A program made the translations under genes and the position numbers. From assembly GCA_019638025.1 (NCBI GenBank), contig JAHBUO010000005.1:1-64000 (forward strand): a stretch of DNA of 64,000 nucleotides. Direction: 5' to 3'. The notes under the pieces are model-generated. The model was not told where the DNA came from. It was given only the letters and a program-made list of their open reading frames with translations, and made no database searches. This DNA is from Ignavibacteriaceae bacterium. Lineage in GTDB: Bacteria > Bacteroidota > Ignavibacteria > Ignavibacteriales > Ignavibacteriaceae. Below are positions 18,822 through 27,361 of this stretch, piece after piece (positions within the stretch are counted from its first letter, which is position 1; each line of letters starts with the position of its first letter).

Positions 18822-20714
18822 TCACATTATTTTAGGAAGTTTGATTATAAAGGTGGTCCCCTTTTCTTCCTCACTCTGAACAGTAATAAGCCCCTTATGC
18901 AAATCAATAATTTGCTTTACCAATGCAAGTCCCAAACCTGTCCCGGGAATTTCGGAACCCGGTCGGCTTACACGATAGAACTTCTGGAATATAAACGGTA
19001 AGTCTTTTTGGGGAATGCCTATACCGGTATCGCTTATTATAACTTCAAATTCCTTGTAAAAACCTTGAGCAAAAACTGCAACCCTACCCCCTTCAGGAGT
19101 AAACTTAATTGCATTATTTATTAGATTTTCAAATACTTGTTCAATTCTTTCTTTATCCAAATGCAATAAAACTTCTTCAGACGGGATTTCGAATGAAAGA
19201 ACTACATCCTTAGCTTCTGCTTTTGGTACAAGACGATTCACTACGTTTTTTAATAATAAGATAACATCGAACTCTACTTTATGTAAAGTAATTTTGCCTG
19301 CTTCAATTTTAGAAATATCTAGAACATCATTTATAAGTTTTGATAATCGTTTTGCTTCATTTAGGATTATTTGATTGAATTCAATTTTCATTGATTCAGG
19401 CATTTCATGATCAGAATCGATTGTCTCGGAAAAGCCTATAATTGATGCAAGTGGAGTTCTAAGTTCATGAGAGATATTCGAGACAAATTCATTTTTCAAA
19501 CGATTCAATTCTTCAAGTACCGAAATTTTTTGCTTAGCTCTATCTCGTTCGATAGCTATTAAACGATTAGCTTCAATAAATTTATTATTAAGTTCTTTAG
19601 TTTTTTCTTGCTCTAATATTCGCTCAGTTATATCACGACCAATCCCTAACATCCCTTCAACTTTTTCATTATTGAAAGTTGAACGTGCATTTATTTCAAA
19701 TACAATACTCTTCCCATATTTACTAACAAATGTCACATTGAAAGAAACTATGCGATCCGATTTTAATATTTGCTGGAATGACTTAACAACACCTGTTTTA
19801 TCTTCATCAGAAATGAAATTTAAAAAATGATTACCGATTAATTCGTCAGGAAGATATTCTAATGAAAGCGCTCCGTTACTGTTTACAGAAACAAAATTAC
19901 CCTTGAAATCCAGTACAAATATTAAATCATCAGCTGTTTCGAATAGTGTTCTTAATCTCTCTTCTGATTTTTGGAGTAGAATTTGATTCGTCTTTTCCTT
20001 TGTTATGTCAAATATAATGCCGTCAATTCTGGTTAAAACATCATTCTCATAAATCGGGTAAGCAGAATGCCTCAAGTATAATTCATCGCTACTATTATTT
20101 ACAATCCGATACTCAATTGTACTTGCAATTCCTTTTCTTATTGAGAGAATAAATTCTCTTACCTTTATATAATCATCCGGGTTAATCATCTTTATAACTT
20201 TAATAGGATGATTAATCACATCATCTTTTGAAATACCGATTACTTTTTCGATGGCATCTGTGATAAAGAAATAATTTTTCCCATCGGGAGTTGAAGAAAA
20301 AATGATAACATCTAAAAATGAGATGGTTCGAGATAAATGTTTCTCAAATTTTTGACTCTCAAAAGATTTCTCATTTAGGGTAGTCACAAGTAATTTCTCA
20401 TACTTTCTTAGTAATTCAGATTCTTCGACTTGATGTTTTTTAGCAGATATTAAAGTGATTGAAAATGTATCCGTTAATTTGCACTCGAAAACTATATTGA
20501 AATTATTTTGTGCTATAAAAGTTGTAATTAAATCGTAAGTGATTTTTTTATCTTCGAAATTGTTCGGAAACTCGAGTGAGATTGTCGCGCTATCTAGAGG
20601 TGAAGTTGCAATAAGCTGCAAATCATTCTCATTTAACTTATTGTATATGAGAGCGACTTCACATTCATATTCCGACGCAATTAAATATAAAATCTCAGTT
20701 AAAATTTGCCTCAT
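18822..20714 (-). CDS. PAS-domain sensor histidine kinase, cytoplasmic
   Basis: A 630-residue kinase without transmembrane helices, so it senses an internal signal. The N-terminal 120 residues may be a GAF-like domain. Two PAS domains follow (about 130-245 and 250-370, with LFETADDLIFVLDFKGNFVS). After a coiled linker comes the HisKA domain with the phospho-acceptor His at about 415 (NISHELRTPLASIIGF), then the ATPase domain with N box ENLINNAIKFTPEGG, G1 DTGIGIPQ and G2 GTGLGLALV. AGGAA precedes the ATG. It heads the operon with the NtrC-type regulator (its likely partner), the STAS protein and the SpoIIE phosphatase. A 15-base palindrome lies about 32 bases upstream. Confidence 0.93.
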   Translation of the reverse strand: MRQILTEILYLIASEYECEVALIYNKLNENDLQLIATSPLDSATISLEFPNNFEDKKITYDLITTFIAQNNFNIVFECKLTDTFSITLISAKKHQVEESELLRKYEKLLVTTLNEKSFESQKFEKHLSRTISFLDVIIFSSTPDGKNYFFITDAIEKVIGISKDDVINHPIKVIKMINPDDYIKVREFILSIRKGIASTIEYRIVNNSSDELYLRHSAYPIYENDVLTRIDGIIFDITKEKTNQILLQKSEERLRTLFETADDLIFVLDFKGNFVSVNSNGALSLEYLPDELIGNHFLNFISDEDKTGVVKSFQQILKSDRIVSFNVTFVSKYGKSIVFEINARSTFNNEKVEGMLGIGRDITERILEQEKTKELNNKFIEANRLIAIERDRAKQKISVLEELNRLKNEFVSNISHELRTPLASIIGFSETIDSDHEMPESMKIEFNQIILNEAKRLSKLINDVLDISKIEAGKITLHKVEFDVILLLKNVVNRLVPKAEAKDVVLSFEIPSEEVLLHLDKERIEQVFENLINNAIKFTPEGGRVAVFAQGFYKEFEVIISDTGIGIPQKDLPFIFQKFYRVSRPGSEIPGTGLGLALVKQIIDLHKGLITVQSEEEKGTTFIIKLPKIM

Positions 20715-20745
20715 TATTTCCTAAGAAGAAGGTAAAAAATTCTAT

Positions 20746-20760
20746 TTCGTAAAATACGAA
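20746..20760. promoter_or_regulatory. Palindrome upstream of the kinase/NtrC operon, possible operator
   Basis: TTCGTA-AAA-TACGAA is a perfect 6-3-6 inverted repeat. It lies just downstream of a near-match -7 box (20763-20770, TAACTTTA on the minus strand), so it would overlap the transcription start. It could be a repressor or autoregulator site for the signalling operon or for the divergent lipoprotein gene. Confidence 0.4.
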
Positions 20761-20762
20761 TT

Positions 20763-20770
20763 TAAAGTTA
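20763..20770 (-). promoter_or_regulatory. Near-match -7 box (TAACTTTA) for the kinase/NtrC operon
   Basis: Seven of eight bases match TAnnTTTG on the minus strand, 48 bases before the kinase start and adjacent to a palindrome. Confidence 0.3.
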
Positions 20771-20922
20771 TGTTTTGAGCAATTTTTTATGTTTCGATTA
20801 AAATTTTACTCCCCCGAAGAACCGATAAATAACTCTGTTTCTCTCAACATCTTCACTTTTAAAAAATTGCTTTTAGTAATGAGGACTCATAGTTTTACTT
20901 CATAATTTGAAAGATTTATGAA

Positions 20923-21558
20923 ATGAAATCACAAAATGTTCTCTTACTCACCCTCATAATTCTCTCCCTAAATGGTTGTGCCTCTTTTAGAAGTGATGTA
21001 AATAATGCAACCAAGTTCAACCCGGTTATTCAACAAAAAAATCTTGTATCTGTAACTTTTGATTTTTATCATTATTACCAATCAAAAGCATTTGATGCTA
21101 TTCCAAAACTGATGAATTACCCCGGCATTTCTTCTTTTAATGATATTTTTAAAGAATCGCTAAAAAATATCTCCAATATCAGTGAGTTTGAAACCTTTGT
21201 AAACAAGTCAAACGATGTTGAATCTCAAACCCGAAGACGCGAGAGAGATAGTTTAATTAATCGAACCGACTATGTTATACGAATCGAGATTTACCGAGAG
21301 AAATCTTTTGCAAAACATTTTTTAGCAGGACTATTAAGCAGTGCAACACTCACTATTTTTCCAACTTCGTATAATTGGAATTACGCTGTTAATGTGACAG
21401 TGTTAGATAAAAAGAATTTAGTTGTAGGTAAGTATTCAAGAAATGCAGACGTAACAACGTGGTACCAAACATTCTTGGTTTTAATATATCCATTTTATGT
21501 AGAAGAAAAACAGAATGAGGATATTTACATCGAAATGTTATCTAATATCTTCAATTAA
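20923..21558 (+). CDS. Lipoprotein of unknown function
   Basis: A 211-residue protein with a lipoprotein signal peptide: MKSQNVLLLTLIILSLNGC, with the lipobox LNGC placing Cys at 19. The mature part is mostly polar, with a conserved-looking core (TDYVIRIEIYREKSF) and two short hydrophobic patches (about 127-142 and 183-197, FLVLIYPFYV). I do not recognise a family. It is transcribed alone and diverges from the kinase operon across a 208-base gap that contains a palindrome. A role at the outer or inner membrane is all that can be inferred. Confidence 0.7.
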   Translation: MKSQNVLLLTLIILSLNGCASFRSDVNNATKFNPVIQQKNLVSVTFDFYHYYQSKAFDAIPKLMNYPGISSFNDIFKESLKNISNISEFETFVNKSNDVESQTRRRERDSLINRTDYVIRIEIYREKSFAKHFLAGLLSSATLTIFPTSYNWNYAVNVTVLDKKNLVVGKYSRNADVTTWYQTFLVLIYPFYVEEKQNEDIYIEMLSNIFN

Positions 21559-21612
21559 ATTGAGTTTGAAAATGTTTTAAAGCAAAGAGTAGAATGATAT
21601 TATAAAGAAGAG

Positions 21613-22629
21613 TTAACTATTTCTTAAAACTATATCTTTTAGAGTTTCTACCCAAAGTGGGTCATCATTTAAACTTTCAACAAGCTGAACTTTTTCACCG
21701 CCATGTTCTTCGAATATTTCTTGGTATTCTAAACCAATTTCAATTGTGGTCTCAAGACAGTCGGCAACAAATGCAGGACTAAACACTAATAGTTTTCTTG
21801 CCCCTTTTTTAGCTTGTTCGATTACTACTTTATCAGAAAATGGTTCTAGCCAATCTTTATCTAACCTGGACTGAAAACAGACTGTATATTTTTCCTGTGG
21901 AATATTAAGTTTTTCAGCAATTAATCTTGTTGTTGCATAACATACTGCTTTATAACAATATTTATTTTCGTGGGTAATCTCCATTTCGCAATTGTGATCA
22001 GTACATGGCTTACCGTCTTCATAGACTTTATCAACTTGCCTAATTGGCAGCCCATGATAACTAAATAGAATGTGATCATATTGAGTGATGGGATACTTTC
22101 TCCCTTTTTCAACAAAAGCATTTATATAACCCGGATGATCATAAAACTGATTTACAAAAACAATTTCCGGAATTACCCACCATTTCTGAACAATCTTCAT
22201 TACTTTTTCGAACACAGAACCTGTAGTGGCTGAGGCATATTGTGGAAATAAGGGGAGCACTACAATTTTTTTGTACTGTTTCTTTTTCATTTCAGCGAGT
22301 ACGGAATTCAATGATGGGGACTGATATCGCATTGCTAAATGAACATCAAATTTATTTCCAAGAGATTCTTGTAATTTCTTCTGAAGAATTTCACTGTAAA
22401 TCAATAATGGAGAGCCTTCTTTAGTCCAAAGTTCACTATAAATTTTTGCCGATTTTGGAGCTCTGAATGGAACAATAATAAAATTAACTAAAAATAGTCT
22501 CAACAATGATGGGATATCAATCACTCTCGGATCATTCAAAAATTCCGATAAATATCTTCGAACATCTGAAACTTTCGGACTATCAGGTGTTCCTAATTGA
22601 ACTAATAAAACTCCTTTATCAGCTTTCAT
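21613..22629 (-). CDS. hemH: Ferrochelatase
   Basis: Inserts iron into a porphyrin in the last steps of heme synthesis. The 338-residue protein opens with GVLLVQLGTPDSP and has the catalytic histidine in FSYHGLPIRQ and the acidic metal-site motif FVADCLETTIEIG, both invariant in the family. Four cysteines in the middle (KPCTDHNCEMEITHENKYC, then KAVC) are typical of the Bacteroidota-type enzymes. AAGGAAAT precedes the ATG. It lies 48 bases after a HAD hydrolase gene on the same strand. The heme it makes would feed the ccm system at the end of this window. Whether protoporphyrin or coproporphyrin is the substrate cannot be told. Confidence 0.95.
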   Translation of the reverse strand: MKADKGVLLVQLGTPDSPKVSDVRRYLSEFLNDPRVIDIPSLLRLFLVNFIIVPFRAPKSAKIYSELWTKEGSPLLIYSEILQKKLQESLGNKFDVHLAMRYQSPSLNSVLAEMKKKQYKKIVVLPLFPQYASATTGSVFEKVMKIVQKWWVIPEIVFVNQFYDHPGYINAFVEKGRKYPITQYDHILFSYHGLPIRQVDKVYEDGKPCTDHNCEMEITHENKYCYKAVCYATTRLIAEKLNIPQEKYTVCFQSRLDKDWLEPFSDKVVIEQAKKGARKLLVFSPAFVADCLETTIEIGLEYQEIFEEHGGEKVQLVESLNDDPLWVETLKDIVLRNS

Positions 22630-22677
22630 ATTTCCTTACAACAATTTTATAAAATGTAACAATCCTTCATATAACAT

Positions 22678-23289
22678 TTAAAGAATTTTTAGCTCCGTTA
22701 ACTTTGTAATTAAGTCATTACTTCCTAAAAATTGAATACCACTCCAACCACGAGCAATTGCCCCCTCCGTGTACTCTTTAATGTCATCGATAAAGAGATG
22801 TTCTAAAGGCCTCTTTTGGGTAAAATTTTCAACTGCTTCGTAAATTTTTGATTCAGGTTTTACTGCATTCACTTCATGTGATAGAATCAGTTTATCAAAA
22901 TATTTAATGAACTCATAATGTTCCCATCCGTACTTCTTATGAATTCCATTAGTATTGGAGAGTAGAACTAATTGATAATTTTTCTTTAATTTTGGCAGTA
23001 AAGCAACTACTTCTTCATTAATCGTAAATATTTCTGAATAGTATCTACAAAAAGTTATTCCATCAACTTTATTCTCGAGTGCGTTTAACATTATCTCAAT
23101 AAAAGCATCGTTGCTTAAATCTCCGCGTTCAAACTCTCGATGTAAATTATAGTTGGATTTATAAAAATCAATAAACTTTACCCCCAAGTCGGCTTCGATT
23201 CTATCCAACTTGTTTACCATTATTGTATAATCAAAAGGGATTAAAACATTTCCCAAATCAAATACAATAACTGAAATATTTTCACTCAT
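22678..23289 (-). CDS. HAD-superfamily hydrolase, subfamily IA
   Basis: A 203-residue cytoplasmic phosphatase-like protein. Motif I is VFDLGNVLIPFD (nucleophile Asp), with a helical cap after it; motif II is LLSNTNG, motif III has the lysine in AVKPESKIYE, and motif IV is HLFIDDIKEYTEGA. The FDLGNVL form resembles YihX/epoxide-hydrolase-N-terminal-like members, which dephosphorylate sugar phosphates or similar small molecules; the substrate is unknown. It lies 10 bases after the LolA-like gene and 48 before hemH, so the three probably form one operon. Confidence 0.85.
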   Translation of the reverse strand: MSENISVIVFDLGNVLIPFDYTIMVNKLDRIEADLGVKFIDFYKSNYNLHREFERGDLSNDAFIEIMLNALENKVDGITFCRYYSEIFTINEEVVALLPKLKKNYQLVLLSNTNGIHKKYGWEHYEFIKYFDKLILSHEVNAVKPESKIYEAVENFTQKRPLEHLFIDDIKEYTEGAIARGWSGIQFLGSNDLITKLTELKIL

Positions 23290-23299
23290 ATTTTAATAT

Positions 23300-24031
23300 C
23301 TATTTCTTATTAAAAACTTCGTCTGAAATACCTTTATTGATTTGCACTCCGGAGACCGTAAAATTAAGTTTCATCGGTCCCACTGATTGAATGATCGAGA
23401 ATGGATATTTTACCCCATCGACTTCACGAAAATCAAGATAATCGATATCTACACTAACACTTCCCTGAGGGGTGCTTATAATTTTTGATTCACGTACTCT
23501 CAAAAATGTTTCAGAGTCAAAATAATATGTCATTGGTGCACCTGAAGGTAAAATTACTTTAACCTTATACGAGTTTTTTCCGGCAACTTTCTCTTCACCA
23601 AGAAGTTCAAACTTTAACCCAAAGTCCTGATAATTGGCAACAAAATGAAGTGAGGCGTCTATCTTTAACATTTCTAAATCACTTCCTTCAACATCCCCAT
23701 CACCCATAAATGATTTTTGATATCCCTTTTCACCGTCGTAAACCAAGTATGTTTCTTGTCCGGCAAATGAAGTTGATTGTAAAAATTTGTTTGGTGCTTT
23801 TTGATAGACAGCTATTTCAATTTCAAAATCTTTAAAAGTTGCATTCATCACATAATATCTGTCTTGCACTTTAAGGATGGCGTCTTTACCGCCTAAAGCT
23901 GATAAGTATTTCTCAAAAAGAAGTTCAGGGGTTAAATTTTCTTTTTTTTCATCATCGGAAGTTGCCGAAAAAGTTGAATTTGCTACAATAAATAGTGTTA
24001 ATAAAAGTGAAACGAAAAATTTAGAATTCAT
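23300..24031 (-). CDS. Exported LolA/LolB-like lipoprotein-sorting-type protein
   Basis: A periplasmic protein of about 243 residues with a signal peptide (MNSKFFVSLLLTLFIVANST) and then a beta-rich fold of the LolA/outer-membrane-lipoprotein-sorting type. Alternating strands include NKFLQSTSFAGQETYLVYDG, and YYFDSETFLRVRESKI is a typical strand of the family. Proteins like this often carry a lipid or lipopeptide; the true cargo is unknown. I place the start at 24031, not at an in-frame ATG at 24106, because GAGGAAAAA precedes 24031, a -7 box lies 27 bases upstream, and the signal peptide begins there. It opens a run that continues to the HAD gene and hemH. Confidence 0.8.
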   Translation of the reverse strand: MNSKFFVSLLLTLFIVANSTFSATSDDEKKENLTPELLFEKYLSALGGKDAILKVQDRYYVMNATFKDFEIEIAVYQKAPNKFLQSTSFAGQETYLVYDGEKGYQKSFMGDGDVEGSDLEMLKIDASLHFVANYQDFGLKFELLGEEKVAGKNSYKVKVILPSGAPMTYYFDSETFLRVRESKIISTPQGSVSVDIDYLDFREVDGVKYPFSIIQSVGPMKLNFTVSGVQINKGISDEVFNKK

Positions 24032-24058
24032 TTTTTCCTCATGATTAAAAATTGTGCT

Positions 24059-24066
24059 CAAAGATA
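24059..24066 (-). promoter_or_regulatory. -7 box TATCTTTG for the LolA-like gene
   Basis: Exact TAnnTTTG on the minus strand, 27 bases before the chosen start at 24031. It supports that start over 24106, which lies upstream of the box. Confidence 0.55.
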
Positions 24067-24178
24067 TAAAAAAATGGTGTTCTAAAATAGGACGAATTAA
24101 TTTCATTGTAAGATGAATAATCTTAAATTTTATAATTCAAATTATAACTTCTTGTAAAATTATCAGTAAGGAACTTGT

Positions 24179-24832
24179 ATGAAAAACATCAAAACATCAG
24201 TCGGACACGAGTTTGCAATCGGGAAAATTGTATGTGTAGGTAGAAATTATGCCGAACATGCAAAGGAATTAGGGAATGAGATTCCGGAGAAACCTGTAAT
24301 ATTTCTTAAACCTTCATCAGCTTTAGTTTTTACAGGAGACAAAATAATTCATCCGAATTTTTCTGAAGATATGCATCACGAAGTTGAATTAGTAATACTA
24401 ATCGGAAAAGATGGCGAGAATATAACAGTTGAGAGTGCTCTCGATTATATTGAAGGTTATGGTGTTGGTTTAGATATGACTCTTCGTGATATTCAAAATG
24501 AATTGAAATCAAAAGGACATCCTTGGACAATAGCTAAATGTTTTAATACTTCTGCTGTTATTTCGGAAATTATAGGTAAAGAATTTTTTAAGTATTCTCC
24601 CAATATGAAAATGTCTTTGTGGGTAAATAACTCACTTAAACAATCAGACTCATTCGCAAAGATGATTTTTCCTCCGGAAGAATTAATATCATACATCTCA
24701 TCAATAATGAAACTTGAAGCTGGTGATTTAATTTTTACCGGAACACCGGCAGGAGTTGGAAAAGTTGTCAGAGGGGATAAGTTAGAAGCGAAAATCGAAG
24801 ATAAAGTTCAACTTCAAACAGAAATTATTTAA
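24179..24832 (+). CDS. Fumarylacetoacetate hydrolase family protein
   Basis: A 217-residue single-domain member of the FAH superfamily, which hydrolyses or decarboxylates short diketo acids using a divalent metal. The start of the domain (KIVCVGRNYAEHAKELGNEI) and PVIFLKPSSAL are typical. Metal-binding acids appear in HHEVELVILIG and GYGVGLDMTLRD, and FTGTPAGVGKV ends the core. The compact length matches YcgM/FAHD1-like enzymes (acylpyruvase or oxaloacetate decarboxylase activity in relatives). AAGGA lies ahead of the ATG. It is alone between the LolA-like gene and the RRM gene. Confidence 0.92.
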   Translation: MKNIKTSVGHEFAIGKIVCVGRNYAEHAKELGNEIPEKPVIFLKPSSALVFTGDKIIHPNFSEDMHHEVELVILIGKDGENITVESALDYIEGYGVGLDMTLRDIQNELKSKGHPWTIAKCFNTSAVISEIIGKEFFKYSPNMKMSLWVNNSLKQSDSFAKMIFPPEELISYISSIMKLEAGDLIFTGTPAGVGKVVRGDKLEAKIEDKVQLQTEII

Positions 24833-24840
24833 AATAAAAA

Positions 24841-24860
24841 AGGCGTTCAATAGAACGCCT
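24841..24860 (-). terminator. Rho-independent terminator of the RRM protein gene
   Basis: AGGCGTTC / GAACGCCT, an 8-bp stem with a four-base loop. Read on the minus strand it is followed by TTTTTTATTTT, so it ends the RRM gene; on the plus strand no T-run follows, so it is weak for the FAH gene. Confidence 0.85.
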
Positions 24861-24887
24861 GCTTGGGGAAACTCACAGTAACAGTGA

Positions 24888-25139
24888 TTATCCTTTTGGC
24901 TTTGCTTCGTTAACAATAATGTTACGACCGCTGACATCAGAACCATTTAAAGCTGTCATAGCTTTGTTTGCTTCTGAATCATTTGCCATTTCGACAAAGC
25001 CAAACCCTTTTGAACGACCGGTTTGACGGTCTTTGATCACTTTAGCAGATACCACTTCTCCAAATGGTTCGAAAACTGATTTTAAAGAATCATCTGAAAC
25101 TGACCAGGGCAGGCTCCCTACAAATAACTTAGTGCTCAC
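24888..25139 (-). CDS. RNA-binding protein with one RRM domain
   Basis: An 83-residue protein made of one RNA recognition motif. RNP2 is LFVGSLPW (about residues 5-12) and RNP1 is RSKGFGFVEM (about 42-51), with the aromatic residues that stack on RNA. In bacteria such short RRM proteins often respond to cold and act as RNA chaperones. The start is GTG, preceded by GAGG in the leader; no Met occurs before the domain. It is monocistronic, with a near-match -7 box 20 bases upstream, an inverted repeat in the 5' region and its own terminator. Confidence 0.93.
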   Translation of the reverse strand: MSTKLFVGSLPWSVSDDSLKSVFEPFGEVVSAKVIKDRQTGRSKGFGFVEMANDSEANKAMTALNGSDVSGRNIIVNEAKPKG

Positions 25140-25159
25140 CAGAACCTCTAATAAATAAA

Positions 25160-25167
25160 TAAATATA
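25160..25167 (-). promoter_or_regulatory. Near-match -7 box (TATATTTA) for the RRM gene
   Basis: Seven of eight bases match TAnnTTTG on the minus strand, 20 bases before the GTG start. Confidence 0.3.
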
Positions 25168-25170
25168 CCT

Positions 25171-25190
25171 CTCAGTCATAATTAACTGAG
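25171..25190. repeat. Inverted repeat upstream of the RRM gene
   Basis: CTCAGT and ACTGAG, separated by eight bases, sit just upstream of the near-match -7 box. It could be an operator; being short, it could also be chance. Confidence 0.3.
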
Positions 25191-25257
25191 TATTGAAATT
25201 TAATTCTATTTAGCTTAAAATCAAATTATTTTTTTGAAAATCGAATTTTGCAGATTT

Positions 25258-26607
25258 CTAGCGGAGTACTAGTGGAATTGCTTCCAATAAATTTTCGACG
25301 GGGAATAGTGAAATTGATGATGAGTGTTTTATCCCTTTATGATTATTCTTTGGCATAATAATTCTTCTAAATCCTAATTTTTCGGCTTCAATAATTCTTT
25401 TATCAATCATACCGACTCTTCTGACTTCTCCGCCTAATCCAACTTCACCAATAACTATTGTTGAGTTATCTGCGGTCTGGTTTAACAAACTTGAAACTAC
25501 CGCACAACAAATTGCGAGATCTACTGCCGGTTCAATCAGCTTAACTCCTCCAGCAATATTAAGAAAAACATTCGCAGATGATAATCTGTAATTCCCTCTT
25601 TTCTCTAAAACTGCTAAAAGGATTGATAATCTTCTATAATCAAAACCTGTTGTTACTCTCTGAGGATTTCCAAAATTTGATGGGGTAACTAATGCTTGAA
25701 CTTCAATCAATATAGGGCGAGTCCCCTCAATACTGGCTGTAACAACTGACCCTGAAATATTTTTATCACGTTCTCCCAAGAAAAGTTCACTTGGATTTTT
25801 CACTTCTGTTAAACCGTTCTCATGCATTTCAAAAATTCCGATTTCATTGGTGCTTCCAAAACGATTCTTTTGAGCTCTTAAAATTCTATATGTATGATTA
25901 GTTTCACCCTCAAATTGAATTACGGTATCAACGATATGCTCAAGCACTTTGGGACCCGCTATCACCCCTTCTTTTGTAACATGTCCGACTATAATCACAG
26001 AATAATTATTTTTTTTGGCATCTTCTAAAAGAAGCGAAGTACATTCTCTTATCTGAGTTACGGAACCCGATGAATTTTCGAGTTGTTCATTATTCATCGT
26101 CTGTATTGAATCAATAACTACAACTTGGGGATTCTCAGTTTTTATTGCACCAAAAATTGTTTGGAGATTAGTTTCCGGAAGAAGTAACAAAGTGTCTGAT
26201 TTCACTTTTAATCTATCTGCTCGCATTTTAATTTGTTGGGCAGATTCCTCGCCACTAACATAAAGTACTTTCGATTTTATATTTGCAGATGCTTGTAAAA
26301 CTAAAGTAGATTTTCCAATACCGGGATCTCCTCCAATCAAAACAACAGAACCAAGGACTAAACCACCCCCGAGCACTCTATCGAACTCGTGAATACCCGT
26401 TTTTAATCTTACTTCTTTTTCTGTACTTATATCAGAAATTTTCTTCAGTGAATAAGTTTGATGAGATGTGAAATTTTGTTTCTTTGAAGTTTCAATCAGC
26501 TCCTCATTAAAACTATTCCATGAATTGCAATCCGGACATTTGCCAATCCATCGCAATGATTCATAACCGCATGTAGAGCAGATGTATTTTATTTTTTGCT
26601 TTTTCAC
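25258..26607 (-). CDS. radA: DNA repair protein RadA (Sms)
   Basis: A RecA-like ATPase that helps branch migration and processing of recombination intermediates. In order: an N-terminal C4 zinc finger (CSTCGYESLRWIGKCPDC, about residues 7-26), the RecA core with Walker A GGDPGIGKST (about 90), the RadA-specific KNRFG motif in RAQKNRFGSTNEIG, and a C-terminal Lon-protease-like domain. At 449 residues it is the normal length. The GTG start directly follows the stop of the sirtuin gene, so the two are co-transcribed and possibly coupled. Confidence 0.96.
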   Translation of the reverse strand: MKKQKIKYICSTCGYESLRWIGKCPDCNSWNSFNEELIETSKKQNFTSHQTYSLKKISDISTEKEVRLKTGIHEFDRVLGGGLVLGSVVLIGGDPGIGKSTLVLQASANIKSKVLYVSGEESAQQIKMRADRLKVKSDTLLLLPETNLQTIFGAIKTENPQVVVIDSIQTMNNEQLENSSGSVTQIRECTSLLLEDAKKNNYSVIIVGHVTKEGVIAGPKVLEHIVDTVIQFEGETNHTYRILRAQKNRFGSTNEIGIFEMHENGLTEVKNPSELFLGERDKNISGSVVTASIEGTRPILIEVQALVTPSNFGNPQRVTTGFDYRRLSILLAVLEKRGNYRLSSANVFLNIAGGVKLIEPAVDLAICCAVVSSLLNQTADNSTIVIGEVGLGGEVRRVGMIDKRIIEAEKLGFRRIIMPKNNHKGIKHSSSISLFPVENLLEAIPLVLR

Positions 26608-27339
26608 TTAGAGAGATTTCATCTTAAGTTGATTGAGAATTTCCGGAAGTATTTCTCCCGATTTCCCCTTTAAGAAGAGATTAACACGATTAGATATTTC
26701 TGTTTCAGCAATGTTAATCTCCACAACAAAACTTCCTGCCGATTTTGCTATGCTTGTTATAGAGGCTGCAGGATAAACAATTGATGAAGTTCCAACAACA
26801 AAAAAAATATCTGATTGTTCGGCTGCTTTTTCTGAGGCTGCAAATTGGTCTTGTGGAAGGTATTCACCAAACCAAACGATATCTGGTCGGATATTGGAGC
26901 CGCAATCGCATAGAGGCGGAGATTCTGTATCGGGAAATTCTTTATAATCGAAACGCTTTTTACAACGAACACAATAATTTCGTTCAATATTTCCGTGTAA
27001 TTCATAAACCTTTTTGCTTCCGGCTCGATTATGAAGATTATCAACATTTTGTGTAATTACGGTAACATCAAAATATTTTTCAAAATCTACAATCGCAGTG
27101 TGGCCTGGATTTGGTAGAGAATCTCTAACAATTTTTCTTCTGTACTGATACCATTCCCAAACAAGTTTAGGGTTTCGCATAAATGCACTAAAATTTGCCA
27201 ACTCTTCCGGACGAAATTTTTGCCAAATACCTTCTTCACCCCGAAAAGTGGGAATTCCGCTTTCGGCTGAAATTCCTGCCCCGGTAAAGAAAACTATTCT
27301 CTTCGAAATTGAAAGCTGAGTTAGTAATTCATCATACAT
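26608..27339 (-). CDS. cobB: Sir2-family NAD-dependent protein deacylase
   Basis: Removes acyl groups from lysines using NAD. The Rossmann fold motif GAGISAESGIPTFRG (about 20-34), the catalytic core ITQNVDNLHNRAG with the histidine in YELHGN, and a four-cysteine zinc site (CVRC, then CDC) are all present. Residues Tyr64 and Arg67 in WYQYRR match the YxxR pair that in SIRT5 and CobB binds acidic acyl groups, so desuccinylase or demalonylase activity is likely besides deacetylation (inference). 243 residues. It ends one base before radA begins and is the fifth gene of a long minus-strand run. Confidence 0.94.
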   Translation of the reverse strand: MYDELLTQLSISKRIVFFTGAGISAESGIPTFRGEEGIWQKFRPEELANFSAFMRNPKLVWEWYQYRRKIVRDSLPNPGHTAIVDFEKYFDVTVITQNVDNLHNRAGSKKVYELHGNIERNYCVRCKKRFDYKEFPDTESPPLCDCGSNIRPDIVWFGEYLPQDQFAASEKAAEQSDIFFVVGTSSIVYPAASITSIAKSAGSFVVEINIAETEISNRVNLFLKGKSGEILPEILNQLKMKSL

Positions 27340-27361
27340 TTTAAACTAGACTATTATGATT

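Noticed and set aside
23300..24106. Longer start for the LolA-like protein at ATG 24106
   Set aside because: It would put 25 non-signal residues before a perfect signal peptide, and the promoter box and ribosome site both point to 24031.
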